Shown: piece by piece, positions 24,896-33,718 of the stretch
Layout: each line of letters opens with the position of its first letter
How positions within the stretch are numbered: position 1 is the stretch's first letter
Assembly (NCBI GenBank): GCA_003599195.1
Contig: QZIZ01000083.1
Span: forward strand, 1-46,703
Reading direction: 5' to 3'
Source: Deltaproteobacteria bacterium
GTDB taxonomy: Bacteria > Desulfobacterota > Desulfobaccia > Desulfobaccales > 0-14-0-80-60-11
DNA: 46,703 bases
Made by a program: the position numbers and the translations under genes
Notes under the pieces: generated by a model
The model's input: the letters and a program-made list of their open reading frames with translations, nothing else
Told to the model about the DNA's origin: nothing
Databases searched by the model: none

Positions 24896-25717
24896 ATGAT
24901 TTTCATGAAAATCGGCAAGCTCCTCATTCCCGTCCTTATCCTGGCGCTGGCGGTATTGCCCCTGGCAATTTGCGCCCAGCAATTCCCGGGGGCCAGCCAC
25001 CTCCACGCGGTGGACCTGGCCAGCCAAGGCAAATTTCCCGAAGCCAAAAAGATTTTCCAGGACATCCTGGCCGGGGACCCGGCCCATGAGCGGTCCCTGC
25101 ACTGCCTCAACATCCTGGAAGACCTGGAAAAGCAAAAGATCAAGAAACAGACCGCGGTCCACCTCTTCAAGAGCCTCTCTTACTTTTATCAGGACAAGTT
25201 TACCGACACCCTGGCCGAAGCCAACCTGGCCTTTAAGTTCGACCCCAAATACAAACGCTGTTACAACGCCCGGGGCGGGGCCTATTTCGGGCTGGGGAAA
25301 AACGAGGAGGCCCTGGCCGATTTCAACCGGGCTTTAAAGATCGACCCCGAATACGCCGGGGCTTTTTATAACCGGGGCTGCGTCTATATCCGCACCGAAG
25401 AATACGCCCGGGCCATCTGTGATTTCGACCAAGCCTTAAAAATTACCCCCAAATTCGCCAGCGCCTTTTACAACCGGGGCATCGCCCATTTCCACCAGGG
25501 CGAGTTCCTCTGGGCCCTGGCGGACTTCAACCGGGCCCTGGAAATCAACCCCCGCCTCGCCGAAGCCCACATGAACCGGGCCGTGACCCTGGAAGAACTG
25601 GGCAAAGAAAAGGAAGCAAGAGAGGCGTATAAAAGATTTTTGCAGGATGCCCCGCCCAATCTCAGCCGCGAAATAGACTACGCCCGGAAGAGACTGGAGA
25701 TTTTGGGGAATAAATAA
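24896..25717 (+). CDS. Exported tetratricopeptide-repeat protein
   Basis: The 273-residue protein has an N-terminal signal peptide (about 5-28, LLIPVLILALAVLPLAICA) and then at least five TPR units (about 35-250). Typical repeats are YNARGGAYFGLGKNEEALAD, FYNRGCVYIRTEEYARAICD and FYNRGIAHFHQGEFLWALAD. It probably acts in the periplasm as a protein-binding scaffold. A short TCCTCTGCGTCTCTGCGG phrase separates it from hisB. In-frame ATGs at 24896 and 24905 are both possible starts. Confidence 0.88.
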   Translation: MIFMKIGKLLIPVLILALAVLPLAICAQQFPGASHLHAVDLASQGKFPEAKKIFQDILAGDPAHERSLHCLNILEDLEKQKIKKQTAVHLFKSLSYFYQDKFTDTLAEANLAFKFDPKYKRCYNARGGAYFGLGKNEEALADFNRALKIDPEYAGAFYNRGCVYIRTEEYARAICDFDQALKITPKFASAFYNRGIAHFHQGEFLWALADFNRALEINPRLAEAHMNRAVTLEELGKEKEAREAYKRFLQDAPPNLSREIDYARKRLEILGNK

Positions 25718-25784
25718 TCCGTCACAGCGAACCGCAAGGTACTGTATTAATAATCGGAAAGAGACGAATCACCTTAGGAGTTGT

Positions 25785-27530
25785 ATGATGGACTGTGAAA
25801 AATACTTTCTGGGTATTCGTTTTGTAACGCCGCCAATCGGATTGGAATCGCCGATATTCGGTTTTGCTACATTTGTTCAAGCGCTGGCGCTTTTAGTAAT
25901 TATTTACATGATCACAGATATACGCTACCGATTCCGCCTTAAAGTTGCGCCTATTCCTCTTTTGAATCTAACCTTCATCCTCATAGGGGTTATCGGTATT
26001 GGAACACTACTGACAGATATATGGTTTGCAAATGGTTGGCCAATGCCAAATTTTCTTGCCGATCAATCAATGTTACAGGGACTATTCGGATTCATTTTTC
26101 TACTTCTTGCCATGATATGGATATACTATGCATTCATCAACCCTCCAATATTTAGCGAGAAGAACTGTAGAAGCTTTGGCAATGCTTTGTACGGAGCAAT
26201 ATTGAGAGGGTTAGACAGCGAATTACCTATTATTGCCAATGAGTTGGCAAGGTCAGCTAAACCTCTTGTCAAACTCTCTAAACAAATTATACTAAGAAGG
26301 AGAAATACTGTTAAAAAGCCCGAGGTAGAAACAAAACGAAAGCCCAACGTCGGCGATTTTGCTCATGATATACTATTGTTGATGGGCAACCGAAAGCTTT
26401 GCAGACATATAATTGCATCTTCACCTGTTTCGGCGATTGAATTTTTCGAAGCCATGACAATCAATGAGAAATACGAGCTTCCCATCGGGCAGTTTGCCAA
26501 AAATATATCTGCGGAGGCGATTATCAACAAAGATTCAATTTTATATCATGAGGATGAAGGCTTCAGTTCAGGATTGATTGGCTACCTGAAACCTTTTAGT
26601 AAAGCTATATATGGTAACTATCTGCTGGTTGAAACGCTTGGTTCTAATTTTGGATCGCCGCTTGATATACCCTACGGAATGGTATTTTCCTGGGATGCGG
26701 AACAGCTCAAAGTTTATTGTAGGGCTGTAAAAATTACCTTTAAAGGCTATCTTGAAGGCGAAAATTGGTATCAGCACTCTTTTGTTTTATATCGCGCTTT
26801 TGAGAATATCAAAAATTCCTTGAGTGATATTTATAAACTAAATGATATCCTCATCGATTATTATTCCACCGACATATTTAAACGGTTAAAAACTGTCGTT
26901 GATTTTATCAAAGAGATCATAAAGCTTATAGATAAACAAGAAACTATACCTGTAACTAAATTGAGGGTACGTGGAGAACGAACTTATGAAGATTTTTATG
27001 ATAACATTGCAAATTTCATTTTTGAAATCATACTCTCTGCTGCCTCAGTGACAGCACCGCCAGATAAATGCTGGACTATTCATTACAATGCTGTGTGGAG
27101 GGAATTTTTCAGTTTGTTAAGAAAAGGAAAGGTTTGGAAAATTGTCCACTTTAAACTACGCCGCATCTTGTACGACGAAATACGTCAACTAGAGGAATTG
27201 CCAAACTATAAATCGTCAGCAATCTTGGGATTCTGTCTTAATGTCATGGGCCTGAAAATTAGAGAAAAGCAATCATACAATATCAATTACTATCCGCTTC
27301 ATAAGGCAGTTCTTGCATGGGCTTCGAATAATTATTTACGCTTAAAAAGTACCCAACCTGACGTAGCAAAATCATGTCTCATAGGCAGCATAAGCTTCGA
27401 TGAACAAGGAAACCAATTAGTTAAAACATATCTAAGAGGTTTGGAGTTAGAAGCTCAAAAAGAATATTTGGAACTTAATCCTATGGAGTCATGTGAGCGA
27501 GTAAAAAAAATGGATGCCGATAGTAAATAA
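25785..27530 (+). CDS. AT-rich membrane protein of unknown function with large cytoplasmic domain
   Basis: The ATG at 25785 with a textbook AGGAG site gives 581 residues. Three N-terminal membrane helices (about 22-45, 58-78 and 95-118) are followed by about 450 residues of soluble, helix-rich sequence with no motif that I recognise. The gene is far more AT-rich than its neighbours and uses A/T-ending codons freely, so it was probably acquired recently. It stands alone, just left of a gene remnant and an RNA element. Membrane anchor plus large cytosolic domain in a foreign gene is a plan shared by some phage-defence effectors, but nothing in the sequence proves that role. Confidence 0.75.
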   Translation: MMDCEKYFLGIRFVTPPIGLESPIFGFATFVQALALLVIIYMITDIRYRFRLKVAPIPLLNLTFILIGVIGIGTLLTDIWFANGWPMPNFLADQSMLQGLFGFIFLLLAMIWIYYAFINPPIFSEKNCRSFGNALYGAILRGLDSELPIIANELARSAKPLVKLSKQIILRRRNTVKKPEVETKRKPNVGDFAHDILLLMGNRKLCRHIIASSPVSAIEFFEAMTINEKYELPIGQFAKNISAEAIINKDSILYHEDEGFSSGLIGYLKPFSKAIYGNYLLVETLGSNFGSPLDIPYGMVFSWDAEQLKVYCRAVKITFKGYLEGENWYQHSFVLYRAFENIKNSLSDIYKLNDILIDYYSTDIFKRLKTVVDFIKEIIKLIDKQETIPVTKLRVRGERTYEDFYDNIANFIFEIILSAASVTAPPDKCWTIHYNAVWREFFSLLRKGKVWKIVHFKLRRILYDEIRQLEELPNYKSSAILGFCLNVMGLKIREKQSYNINYYPLHKAVLAWASNNYLRLKSTQPDVAKSCLIGSISFDEQGNQLVKTYLRGLELEAQKEYLELNPMESCERVKKMDADSK

Positions 27531-27572
27531 CAGTAGGCCATACCCACACTAAAAAACCTGGAACTTGGAACG

Positions 27573-27672
27573 CTAATTCACCAACAAATTCGCCGGCAAC
27601 TTATTGAACCGGCTGCGGTAGCGCAGTTGGCTGGAGGCGTAGAGGATGGAAAAGTTGTGGTGGCCGTCGCTA
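27573..27672 (-). pseudogene. 3' remnant of a duplicated spermidine-synthase-like gene
   Basis: The minus-strand sequence encodes about 32 residues, ending LRYRSRFNKLPANLLVN and a stop, almost identical to the C-terminus of the intact gene ending at 28162 (LRYRSQFNKLPANLLVN). Similarity fades beyond about 27710. The body of the gene is gone; RNA element copy 1 lies between this remnant and the intact gene. Confidence 0.88.
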
Positions 27673-27747
27673 ACCGGCCGGAGTTTTTCAGCATCGCCCG
27701 GCCAACCGGCCACCCATAAATTTTTTTTCCCAAGCTCCCCCTTCCCC

Positions 27748-27775
27748 TTGCTTTCCTCTCCAGAATGCTTACTAA
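27748..27775 (+). promoter_or_regulatory. Promoter-like sequence of RNA element copy 1
   Basis: TTGCTT (27748-27753) and TACTAA (27770-27775) are 16 nt apart. The same CCCCTTG(C/T)TT block and aligned -10 region precede copies 2 and 3. Confidence 0.4.
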
Positions 27776-27782
27776 TATGATT

Positions 27783-28145
27783 GCCAAGACGTTCAGTCTG
27801 AGCACCGGAACGGTGCAGGGGAGACGGCCTGCGGGCCGCACCTCACAGGGTTGGGTCACCCGCCGGACTGGACCTCAAGGCAACCTGCTTCGGACCCGGG
27901 CAACAACCGGCCCGACCCAAATTCAACCGGGGCCGGCTGGGCGCTGATTGCCGGAAGCGGCAATGGATGCCCGCTCCGCTTGCTGAAGCAGCGGGTGTTG
28001 CCACGGAACGTTCCGGATGATCTGTCCGGCGACTTCCCCCAGGGAAGATTGAAAAAGGTTTCGTGGGCCGGGGAAGCCCGGGAATTTCCTGAATACTCAC
28101 CCTGGAGAGGGAGTAGAGGGATTCCCGGCTTCCCTTTTCATTTTT
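27783..28145 (+). ncRNA. Structured RNA element, copy 1 of 3 (unrecognised class)
   Basis: A roughly 363-nt element aligned over its length with 30105-30466 and 32607-32979. Stems seen here: CCGGCCC/GGGCCGG (27907-27913, 27930-27936); ATTGCCG/CGGCAAT with a GAAG loop (27947-27964); CCACGGAAC/GTTTCGTGG (28001-28009, 28058-28066) enclosing CCGGA/TCCGG and CTTCCC/GGGAAG. The final stem GGGAAGC-CGGGAAT/ATTCCCG-GCTTCCC (28071-28134) is followed by TTTTCATTTTT, terminator-like. The opposite strand carries the end of the spermidine-synthase-like gene 16 nt further on, so the element cannot be a leader of that gene. It has no coding frame shared by the three copies. Confidence 0.75.
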
Positions 28146-28161
28146 CCCGGAACCCTCAACT

Positions 28162-29844
28162 CTAATTCACTAACAAATTCGCCGGCAATTTATTGAATTG
28201 GCTGCGGTAGCGCAGTTGGCTGGAGGCGAAGAGGATGGAGAAGATGTTGTGGTCGTCGCTCACCACCCGGCTTTCCGGCGGCAGCATGGCCGGGGTGACC
28301 AGGCGGGCGGCCTTCAGGGTCTGGTGATCCTTGGCGGGCATAGGGCCTTTATCCGCCAGAGTTACGGCCTTCTGGGGGTCAAGGGGGCCGTTGGCCGCGA
28401 CCATGCAGGCGCTGGAGACCAGGCCGCCGGAGGACGGCGAGCGCAGTTCCAGCAGATACGGAAAGACCGCGCCCACGGTGGCCAGGATGGTTTCGTTGGC
28501 CGTCTCGTTGGCCGGATCGAAATAGGTGTTGATGACCACCACCCCGCCGGGTGCCAGACAGGCCTTGACCTCCCGGAAAAACTCCACGGTGAGCAGATAG
28601 TCCGGGGTGCAGTCGCCGTGAAAAAGATCGGTGATCACCAGGTCATACGCGGGGCTTTGCTGGCGGCGCACAAAGGTCCGGGCATCCTCCACGTGTACTT
28701 CAATCCCCTTGGGGTCGAACTCGAAATACTCCGTGGCCGCAGTTAAAGAGTTGGGATTGATCTCCACCGCGGTGACCTTCCCGCCCCGGCGGTGCAAGGC
28801 CCGGGGGATCATGCCCGCGGCCACCCCGAGCACCAGGGAATTCTTGGCGTCCGGCGTATAGGCCTCCACCAGGCGCATCATAAAGCCGGTGTGGTCCAGG
28901 ATCACGCCGTCCGCAGTGACCATGTTCTGGATAATGCCGTCCTGGAGGTAGGCCCGGGCCGGTTTCCTGCCCTCTCCTTCCGGCCGCACCTCCAGAATCT
29001 TGATATTGCCGAAAACCGAGGTGTATTCCGCCAGGACCTCGAAGTTTTTGCCGATCTCACTCATGCCCGCCAGCATCCTGAAGTAAGCGCGCTGGCCCGC
29101 GAGCAGAACCAAACTCAGAATCACAATCAAGGCGCAGCCGCCCAGCAGCCGCTTCTTCCGGCTTCCCGGAATCTCCTGGGCCAGGGACATCCCGGCCACC
29201 ACCAGCCCCAATCCCAGGCTCATCCACAATAAGGCCCGAAAATTGGTGAGGTGGGGAATGATCAGGAACGCAGTGATCACCACCCCCGCCACCGAGCCCA
29301 CGGTGCTGATGAAAAAGACCCGGCCCGCGCCCGCATCGCCTTCGGGGTTCAAGTCCCGGGCCAGGGCGATGAGCAGCGGGTTCATGGCGGAGAGCACCAC
29401 CAGGGGCAGGGCCAAAAGAATTATGCCCCCCAGGAAGCTGGCGACAATCAGGTTGATGGTGGCCAGGAAAGGAAAGACCACGGGGTAGACCGCCGCGGCC
29501 AGGACGATGGAAAGCCCGGCCCACAGCGGCGCGGCCAGCAGGGATAATTGCAGCGCTTCTTTGCCCCGGCGCCGGGAAAACCGCCCGCCCAATTGGTAGC
29601 CCAGAGCCAGAAAGATCAAGGTGATGGAGAGGATGCCGGCCCAGATATAGAGGCTCACCCCGAAATAAGGGGTCATGATCCTGGAGGCCAGGACCTCCAG
29701 AGACAGGGTCACCGCGCCGGTGATAAAGATCAGGGCTTCATACTGCCGCAGCCGGACTTGGGGGCCTTTTAGCTGAGTTGTGCTTTCCGGCCGCCCCTTT
29801 TCCGGGGGCTTGCCTTCCGGGGTAATTTTCTTTTTCTTTGCCAT
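28162..29844 (-). CDS. Membrane-embedded spermidine-synthase-like (polyamine aminopropyltransferase-fold) protein
   Basis: The ATG at 29844 gives 560 residues. The first 35 are basic and polar. An N-terminal membrane domain of about eight helices (about 35-250) resembles the MFS-like part of fused spermidine synthases, starting EALIFITGAVTLSLEVLASR. A Rossmann methyltransferase-fold domain (about 260-520) follows, with SLVLGVAAGMIPRAL, VTAVEINPNSL, VEDARTFV and the DLVITDLFHG motif. The glycine-rich SAM/dcSAM loop is altered from GGGxG to GVAAG, so the true substrate may not be a polyamine. The gene's 3' end has been duplicated (27573-27672). An inverted GCAGAGACGCAGAG repeat lies directly upstream. 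Confidence 0.85.
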   Translation of the reverse strand: MAKKKKITPEGKPPEKGRPESTTQLKGPQVRLRQYEALIFITGAVTLSLEVLASRIMTPYFGVSLYIWAGILSITLIFLALGYQLGGRFSRRRGKEALQLSLLAAPLWAGLSIVLAAAVYPVVFPFLATINLIVASFLGGIILLALPLVVLSAMNPLLIALARDLNPEGDAGAGRVFFISTVGSVAGVVITAFLIIPHLTNFRALLWMSLGLGLVVAGMSLAQEIPGSRKKRLLGGCALIVILSLVLLAGQRAYFRMLAGMSEIGKNFEVLAEYTSVFGNIKILEVRPEGEGRKPARAYLQDGIIQNMVTADGVILDHTGFMMRLVEAYTPDAKNSLVLGVAAGMIPRALHRRGGKVTAVEINPNSLTAATEYFEFDPKGIEVHVEDARTFVRRQQSPAYDLVITDLFHGDCTPDYLLTVEFFREVKACLAPGGVVVINTYFDPANETANETILATVGAVFPYLLELRSPSSGGLVSSACMVAANGPLDPQKAVTLADKGPMPAKDHQTLKAARLVTPAMLPPESRVVSDDHNIFSILFASSQLRYRSQFNKLPANLLVN

Positions 29845-29871
29845 TTTCTTGAGTGGAATCGATTTAATTAT

Positions 29872-29939
29872 CAACTCTGCGTCCTCTGCGCCTCTGCGGT
29901 AAGAAAATGCACCGCAGAGACGCAGAGGGCGCAGAGTTA
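29872..29939. repeat. Near-perfect inverted repeat of the GCAGAGACGCAGAG family
   Basis: Left arm AACTCTGCGTCCTCTGCGCC... (29874-29901) and right arm ...GCAGAGGGCGCAGAGTT (29912-29938) form a stem of about 28 bp with a few mismatches around a 10-nt loop. Relatives lie at 24860-24892 and 46573-46636. Confidence 0.88.
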
Positions 29940-30071
29940 AACATATTATCGATCATAGCAGACGGGGGCAGACCGGGGCAAGAAGATTGCGGTGCGGCCT
30001 CCAGCCGGGAGCCGGGTTCGGTAAATTTTTTCCCCTCCCCGATATTTTTTCAAAAAAATCTTTCCAGCCCC

Positions 30072-30098
30072 TTGCTTTCTCCCCTGGGATGCTATAAT
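30072..30098 (+). promoter_or_regulatory. Promoter-like sequence of RNA element copy 2
   Basis: TTGCTT (30072-30077) and a perfect TATAAT (30093-30098), preceded by the extended -10 dinucleotide TG at 30090-30091. Spacing is 15 nt, short but tolerable with an extended -10. Confidence 0.5.
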
Positions 30099-30104
30099 AT
30101 ATGC

Positions 30105-30466
30105 TTGTCAGGAGAAGCAGTCCGAGAACCGCAAAGGTGAGGGTTGGCGGCCTGCGGGCCTCCCCCTTCAGGGTTGGGTCGCCCTCAGGACTGAACCTCC
30201 AGGCGACCTGCTTCGGCCCCGAGCAGCAGCCGGCTCGACCCAAATAACCCCTGAGCCGGTTGGGCGCTGATTGCCGGCAGCGGCAATGGATGCCGGCTCC
30301 GTATGCTGGAGCAGCGGCGGCAGCCATGGAACCTAAAGGACAGGGGTCCGCGTTCTTAAAAAAGGGAACGGGGTTTCGTGGATCGGGGAGGGCCGGGAAT
30401 TCGGGATGACTTCTCTTTGACGTGGGGAGCATCTAGCCGGGTTCCCGGCTTTCCTTTGCCGTTTTT
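30105..30466 (+). ncRNA. Structured RNA element, copy 2 of 3 (unrecognised class)
   Basis: It aligns with copies 1 and 3. Stems: CCGGCTC/GAGCCGG (30230-30236, 30253-30259); ATTGCCG/CGGCAAT with a GCAG loop (30270-30287); CCATGGAACC/GGTTTCGTGG (30324-30333, 30372-30381) enclosing GGAC/GTCC (30338-30341, 30346-30349) and CGTTC/GAACG (30351-30355, 30366-30370). The terminal stem GCCGGGAA/TTCCCGGC (around 30391 and 30442) precedes a TTTGCCGTTTTT tract. Conserved single-stranded-looking blocks such as ACCTGCTTCGG are shared with the other copies. It ends 250 nt before the chemoreceptor gene, so it could be a leader, but its own terminator argues for a separate transcript. Confidence 0.75.
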
Positions 30467-30715
30467 GCCTCCCCTTTTCATCCTCACTTTCAAACAGCTC
30501 AAGTTTTTCTTTAAAATTTTGTCTCCACAAAATATTTATCAGATTGTTTCTTTTTGCCGATTATAGTTGCGTCCGGGAACACCGGAGCTGACTTTTTCCT
30601 AAAGCCCGGCCGGAGTATCCAACCGGATTGCGGCCAGCTGCTCTTTGGCCTTAATTTCTCATCCCCGGTGATAAACAATAAATTTTCTCCACAGTAGCGT
30701 TAGGAGGTTATCTTC
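30467..30715. other. Leader region of the chemoreceptor gene
   Basis: About 250 nt with no gene. It includes AT-rich stretches (30510-30550), a GCCGATTA box at 30556 that recalls a flagellar sigma28 -10 element but lacks a matching -35, small hairpins (GGCCAGCTGCTCTTTGGCC near 30631) and a strong ribosome site (AGGAGG) at about 30703. Confidence 0.4.
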
Positions 30716-32497
30716 ATGCGTCTCAATCTCCAGAACAGGTTTCTGTTGCCCACCCTCGGCCTGGTTATCCTGGGAACGGTTATCTTAACTTTCGTCTCCT
30801 ACGATAGATCAAAGCAGGCCATTGAACAGGCCGCCAAGGAGCAGATGGCGCTGGTTTTGGGTGCCACCAGGAACAATATCGATGCGACCCTCAATGTATT
30901 TAAGACGCTGATTTCGGGATGGACCGATGAAACGCTGTTTCAGGCGGCCGCCCAAGCTCCGCCCGACTCGCAATCCGCGGCCTCCGCCTCGCTGCAAATG
31001 GCCGATCTCGTAAAAAAATACCCCTATTTCGAAAGACTCAATATCGCCAATAAAGAGGGAGTGATTGTCACCTCCACTAATCCCAAGCTTATTACGGTGA
31101 ATATTAACGATCGCGTATATTTTAAAGAGGGGATGCAGGGCAAAGTGAATATCTCGGATGTGATCGTCAGCAAAGCCACCAATAAACCGGTAGCCATGGT
31201 ATCCGCCCCTCTCAAAGAAGACGGCAAAGTTGTGGGAGTTCTGTCCGGCGCCATCAATCTGGGAAATTTTGAAAAGGCCTATCTGGACCCCGTAAAAATG
31301 GGGAAAGGCGGGTATCTGTTTATGGTTGACGCCAAAGAGGGAGTGGCGTTGACCCATCCGGACAAGTCCATGATCTTTAAGCTGAAGCTGAACGAGCATG
31401 ACTTCGGCCGGCGGATTTTGGCGGAGAAGGCGGGCAACATCAATTACACTTTTAACGGCGAAAATAAAATTGCCGCGTTTGCCTCTCTGAAAGAGATTAA
31501 ATGCATCCTCATCGTCAATGCCGCGGTGGATGAACTGCTGGCTGCGGCCCAGCGGATCAAATGGATCAACCTGGCCTTATCCGCCTCCATGGTGCTGATT
31601 GTCGGGCTGGTGATCTTTCTCCTGGCCCGGTCCACCACCAAACCCATCGGCCGCGCGGTCGACAGTCTCCTGGAATGCGCGGAACAGGTGGGCTCGGCCT
31701 CCACCCAGGTGGCTGCGGCCAGCCAGCAGTTGGCCGTGGGCTCTTCCCAACAGGCCGCGTCCCTGGAAGAAACATCCGCGTCTTTGGAGGAACTGTCCTC
31801 CATGGCCCAGGGCAATTCCGACAACGCCAGTCAGGCCAACATCCTGATGACCGACACCGGCCGGATTGTGGACCGGGCCAATACCTCCATGGCCGCGCTG
31901 ACGGAATCCATGAGGGAAATTTCCCAGGCCAGCGGCGAAACCGCCAAGATCGTCAAGACCATCGACGAGATAGCCTTCCAAACCAATCTGTTGGCGCTGA
32001 ACGCCGCGGTGGAAGCGGCCCGGGCCGGAGAGGCGGGAGCCGGGTTCGCGGTGGTGGCCGACGAAGTCCGGAACCTGGCCATGCGGGCTGCGGAGGCCGC
32101 CAAAAATACCGCTGAGCTGATTGAAGGCACGGTAACCAAGGTCAAGGGCGGCTCGGAGTTGGTGGACCAGACTTCCCAGGCCTTTTCCCAGGCCGCGGCC
32201 AGCGCCGGCAAGGCCAAAGATCTGGTGGCCGAAATCGCCGCGGCTTCCCACGAACAGGCCCTGGGCGTGGGTCAGATCAACAAGGCCATTATCGAAATGG
32301 ACCGGGTGGTGCAGCGGAACGCGGCCAATTCCGAACAAAGCGCCGGCGCTTCCCAGGAGCTCAATTCCCAGGCCGAAATGATGAAGGGCCTGGTGGGCGA
32401 CCTGGTCTCGGTGGTGGGAAGCGTCAACCAGAAAAACGGGTTTCGCCGCAAAAAGCCCGTTCAGGAGCAGCCGCTCCCTTTGCTCCTAGAGAAGTAA
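30716..32497 (+). CDS. Methyl-accepting chemotaxis protein with dCache-type sensor
   Basis: The 593-residue receptor has a first membrane helix (about 9-28), a periplasmic double-Cache domain (about 35-270; [17 protein letters not shown] and [18 protein letters not shown] are typical), a second helix (about 283-303), a weak HAMP segment and a long cytoplasmic coiled coil. The signalling tip is canonical ([20 protein letters not shown], then [20 protein letters not shown]), so it can drive CheA/CheW. Methylation-type Glu/Gln pairs flank the tip. No other che gene is present. It is bracketed by RNA element copies 2 and 3. AGGAGG supports the start. Confidence 0.95.
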   Translation: MRLNLQNRFLLPTLGLVILGTVILTFVSYDRSKQAIEQAAKEQMALVLGATRNNIDATLNVFKTLISGWTDETLFQAAAQAPPDSQSAASASLQMADLVKKYPYFERLNIANKEGVIVTSTNPKLITVNINDRVYFKEGMQGKVNISDVIVSKATNKPVAMVSAPLKEDGKVVGVLSGAINLGNFEKAYLDPVKMGKGGYLFMVDAKEGVALTHPDKSMIFKLKLNEHDFGRRILAEKAGNINYTFNGENKIAAFASLKEIKCILIVNAAVDELLAAAQRIKWINLALSASMVLIVGLVIFLLARSTTKPIGRAVDSLLECAEQVGSASTQVAAASQQLAVGSSQQAASLEETSASLEELSSMAQGNSDNASQANILMTDTGRIVDRANTSMAALTESMREISQASGETAKIVKTIDEIAFQTNLLALNAAVEAARAGEAGAGFAVVADEVRNLAMRAAEAAKNTAELIEGTVTKVKGGSELVDQTSQAFSQAAASAGKAKDLVAEIAAASHEQALGVGQINKAIIEMDRVVQRNAANSEQSAGASQELNSQAEMMKGLVGDLVSVVGSVNQKNGFRRKKPVQEQPLPLLLEK

Positions 32498-32572
32498 AAT
32501 CAAGAATTCGGGCTGACCGCCAAAAGACCAAAGGCGGATTAATCCGGGGGAGATAAAAGCTTTCCCGGCCCC

Positions 32573-32600
32573 TTGTTTTTCTGCAAAGAATGTTTACTCA
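32573..32600 (+). promoter_or_regulatory. Promoter-like sequence of RNA element copy 3
   Basis: TTGTTT (32573-32578) and TACTCA (32595-32600), 16 nt apart, at the aligned positions of the copy 1 and copy 2 boxes. TATAAA immediately follows (32601-32606) and may be the real -10 element of a shifted start. Confidence 0.35.
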
Positions 32601-32606
32601 TATAAA

Positions 32607-32979
32607 TGCCAGGACGTTCAGTCTGAATACCAGTAAAGGTTAGGGTAGACGGACCCTCGGGCCGTGCCGCCAGAATTTAAAGGTCGCCCGCCGGATTGAA
32701 CCTCTTGGCATCTGCCTCGGCCCTGAGCAGCAGACGTCTCCGGCCAAGATATTTTAATGGAGACGGCCGGGCGCCGATTGCCGGAAGCGGCAATGGATGC
32801 CCGCTTGGCTGCCGAAGCAGCGGCGGTGGCCACGGAACCAAAGATAAGGGACGGGGGTCCGGCGTTCCCTCCTGATTCAGGCGGGAACGGGGTTCCGTGG
32901 AACAGGAAATCCCGGGAAGTCCGGATGGCTCACCTGAATCGCGGGAGTATCTGTCCGGTTTCCCGGGTTCCCTATTTTT
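32607..32979 (+). ncRNA. Structured RNA element, copy 3 of 3 (unrecognised class)
   Basis: The most diverged copy, and so the most informative. Stems: CGTCTCC/GGAGACG (32735-32741, 32759-32765), different in sequence from copies 1 and 2 but fully paired; ATTGCCG/CGGCAAT (32777-32794); CCACGGAACC/GGTTCCGTGG (32830-32839, 32891-32900), perfect where copy 2 has G-U pairs; GGAC/GTCC (32849-32852, 32857-32860); CGTTCCC/GGGAACG (32863-32869, 32883-32889). The terminal stem CCCGGGAA/TTCCCGGG (32911-32918, 32960-32967) is followed by TATTTTTA. It starts 110 nt after the chemoreceptor stop and lies about 740 nt before the H+-ATPase gene. Confidence 0.75.
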
Positions 32980-33637
32980 ATCCCTGCCCTACTATTGCCC
33001 ATCACCACCAAATCCTGACAAAATTCTATCCTTGTTTCCATAACCCTTCGGAATTACTTTCTTGCGTTCTGTCTTGCAAAGAAGCCTCACGCAAAGACGC
33101 AAAGGCGCAACGCAAGACGCAAGAACATACTATAAAGCAGTGAATCGGTGGGGCGGCCGTCTCTGGCCGCCCGAGAGGTCGGCGGGCGGGGACCCCCACC
33201 CCACGGCACGGAGGCCCGCCCCACCAGCCCCCTTTGCCCTTTCCCCCGCCGGTCAATGGCAAGGGGGAAGGGTACCCCATGGGCGAGGGGAGAGGGGGGT
33301 AAGTCATAGGCGTCCCTTGGTTTTTACTGGCCACTGACCACTTTTCAGGATAGTTGCTCATGGGCCGTTGGCCCACCCACAAGGCATGAAAAAATCAAGT
33401 AAGTCGTAATCTTAACTTTGAACTTTGAACTTTGAACTTTGAACTTTTCAAAGCAGTTCCTCATGAGCCATTGGCTCACCCATAAATTATGAAAAGTGCG
33501 TAGGGCCGGCGTCTCGCCGGCCCTGGTAATCCGTACAGGCTTGAAAGCCTGTACTGCCGCTTAAAACTTTCGAAGCAGAGAGCGCAAATATTCGATGGCT
33601 TAACTGGTTTTCATCAGGAAAGGCTATCTCCGTTTTA
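32980..33637. repeat. Long gene-free spacer packed with repeats
   Basis: About 650 nt hold members of nearly every repeat family in the window: TCACGCAAAGACGCAAAGGCGC (33089), a GGGGCGGCCGTCTCTGGCCGCCC hairpin (near 33151), CCCTTTCCCCC with GGGGGAAGGG (33236-33275), ACTGGCCACTGACCACT (33330), CATGGGCCGTTGGCCCACCCA (33359) and its relative CATGAGCCATTGGCTCACCCA (33462), four tandem TTTGAACTTTGAAC units (33415-33447), GGGCCGGCGTCTCGCCGGCCC (33503) and TACAGGCTTGAAAGCCTGTA (33535). No gene is visible. Confidence 0.75.
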
Positions 33638-33667
33638 TTGTCAAGAGACCGGCTCGGGTGATAGAAT
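33638..33667 (+). promoter_or_regulatory. Candidate sigma70 promoter of the H+-ATPase operon
   Basis: TTGTCA (33638-33643) and TAGAAT (33662-33667) with 18-nt spacing, about 50 nt before the ATPase start. Confidence 0.45.
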
Positions 33668-33718
33668 GCGGCAGGCTAAGATCTTGAAAATAGATGCTCA
33701 CCACCAAGGAAGAGGACT

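Noticed and set aside
24145..25170. 341-codon minus-strand open frame
   Set aside because: It is antisense to hisB and the TPR gene and has no recognisable domain.
30105..30466. Cyclic-di-GMP (GEMM) riboswitch for the chemoreceptor
   Set aside because: The GEMM core sequences and tetraloop/receptor are absent, and two other copies of the same element are not in leader position.
30556..30563. Flagellar sigma28 promoter for the chemoreceptor gene
   Set aside because: Only the -10-like GCCGATTA is present; the TAAA box at the right spacing is missing.
33415..33450. CRISPR array
   Set aside because: The repeats are directly abutting 9-nt units without spacers, and no cas gene is present.
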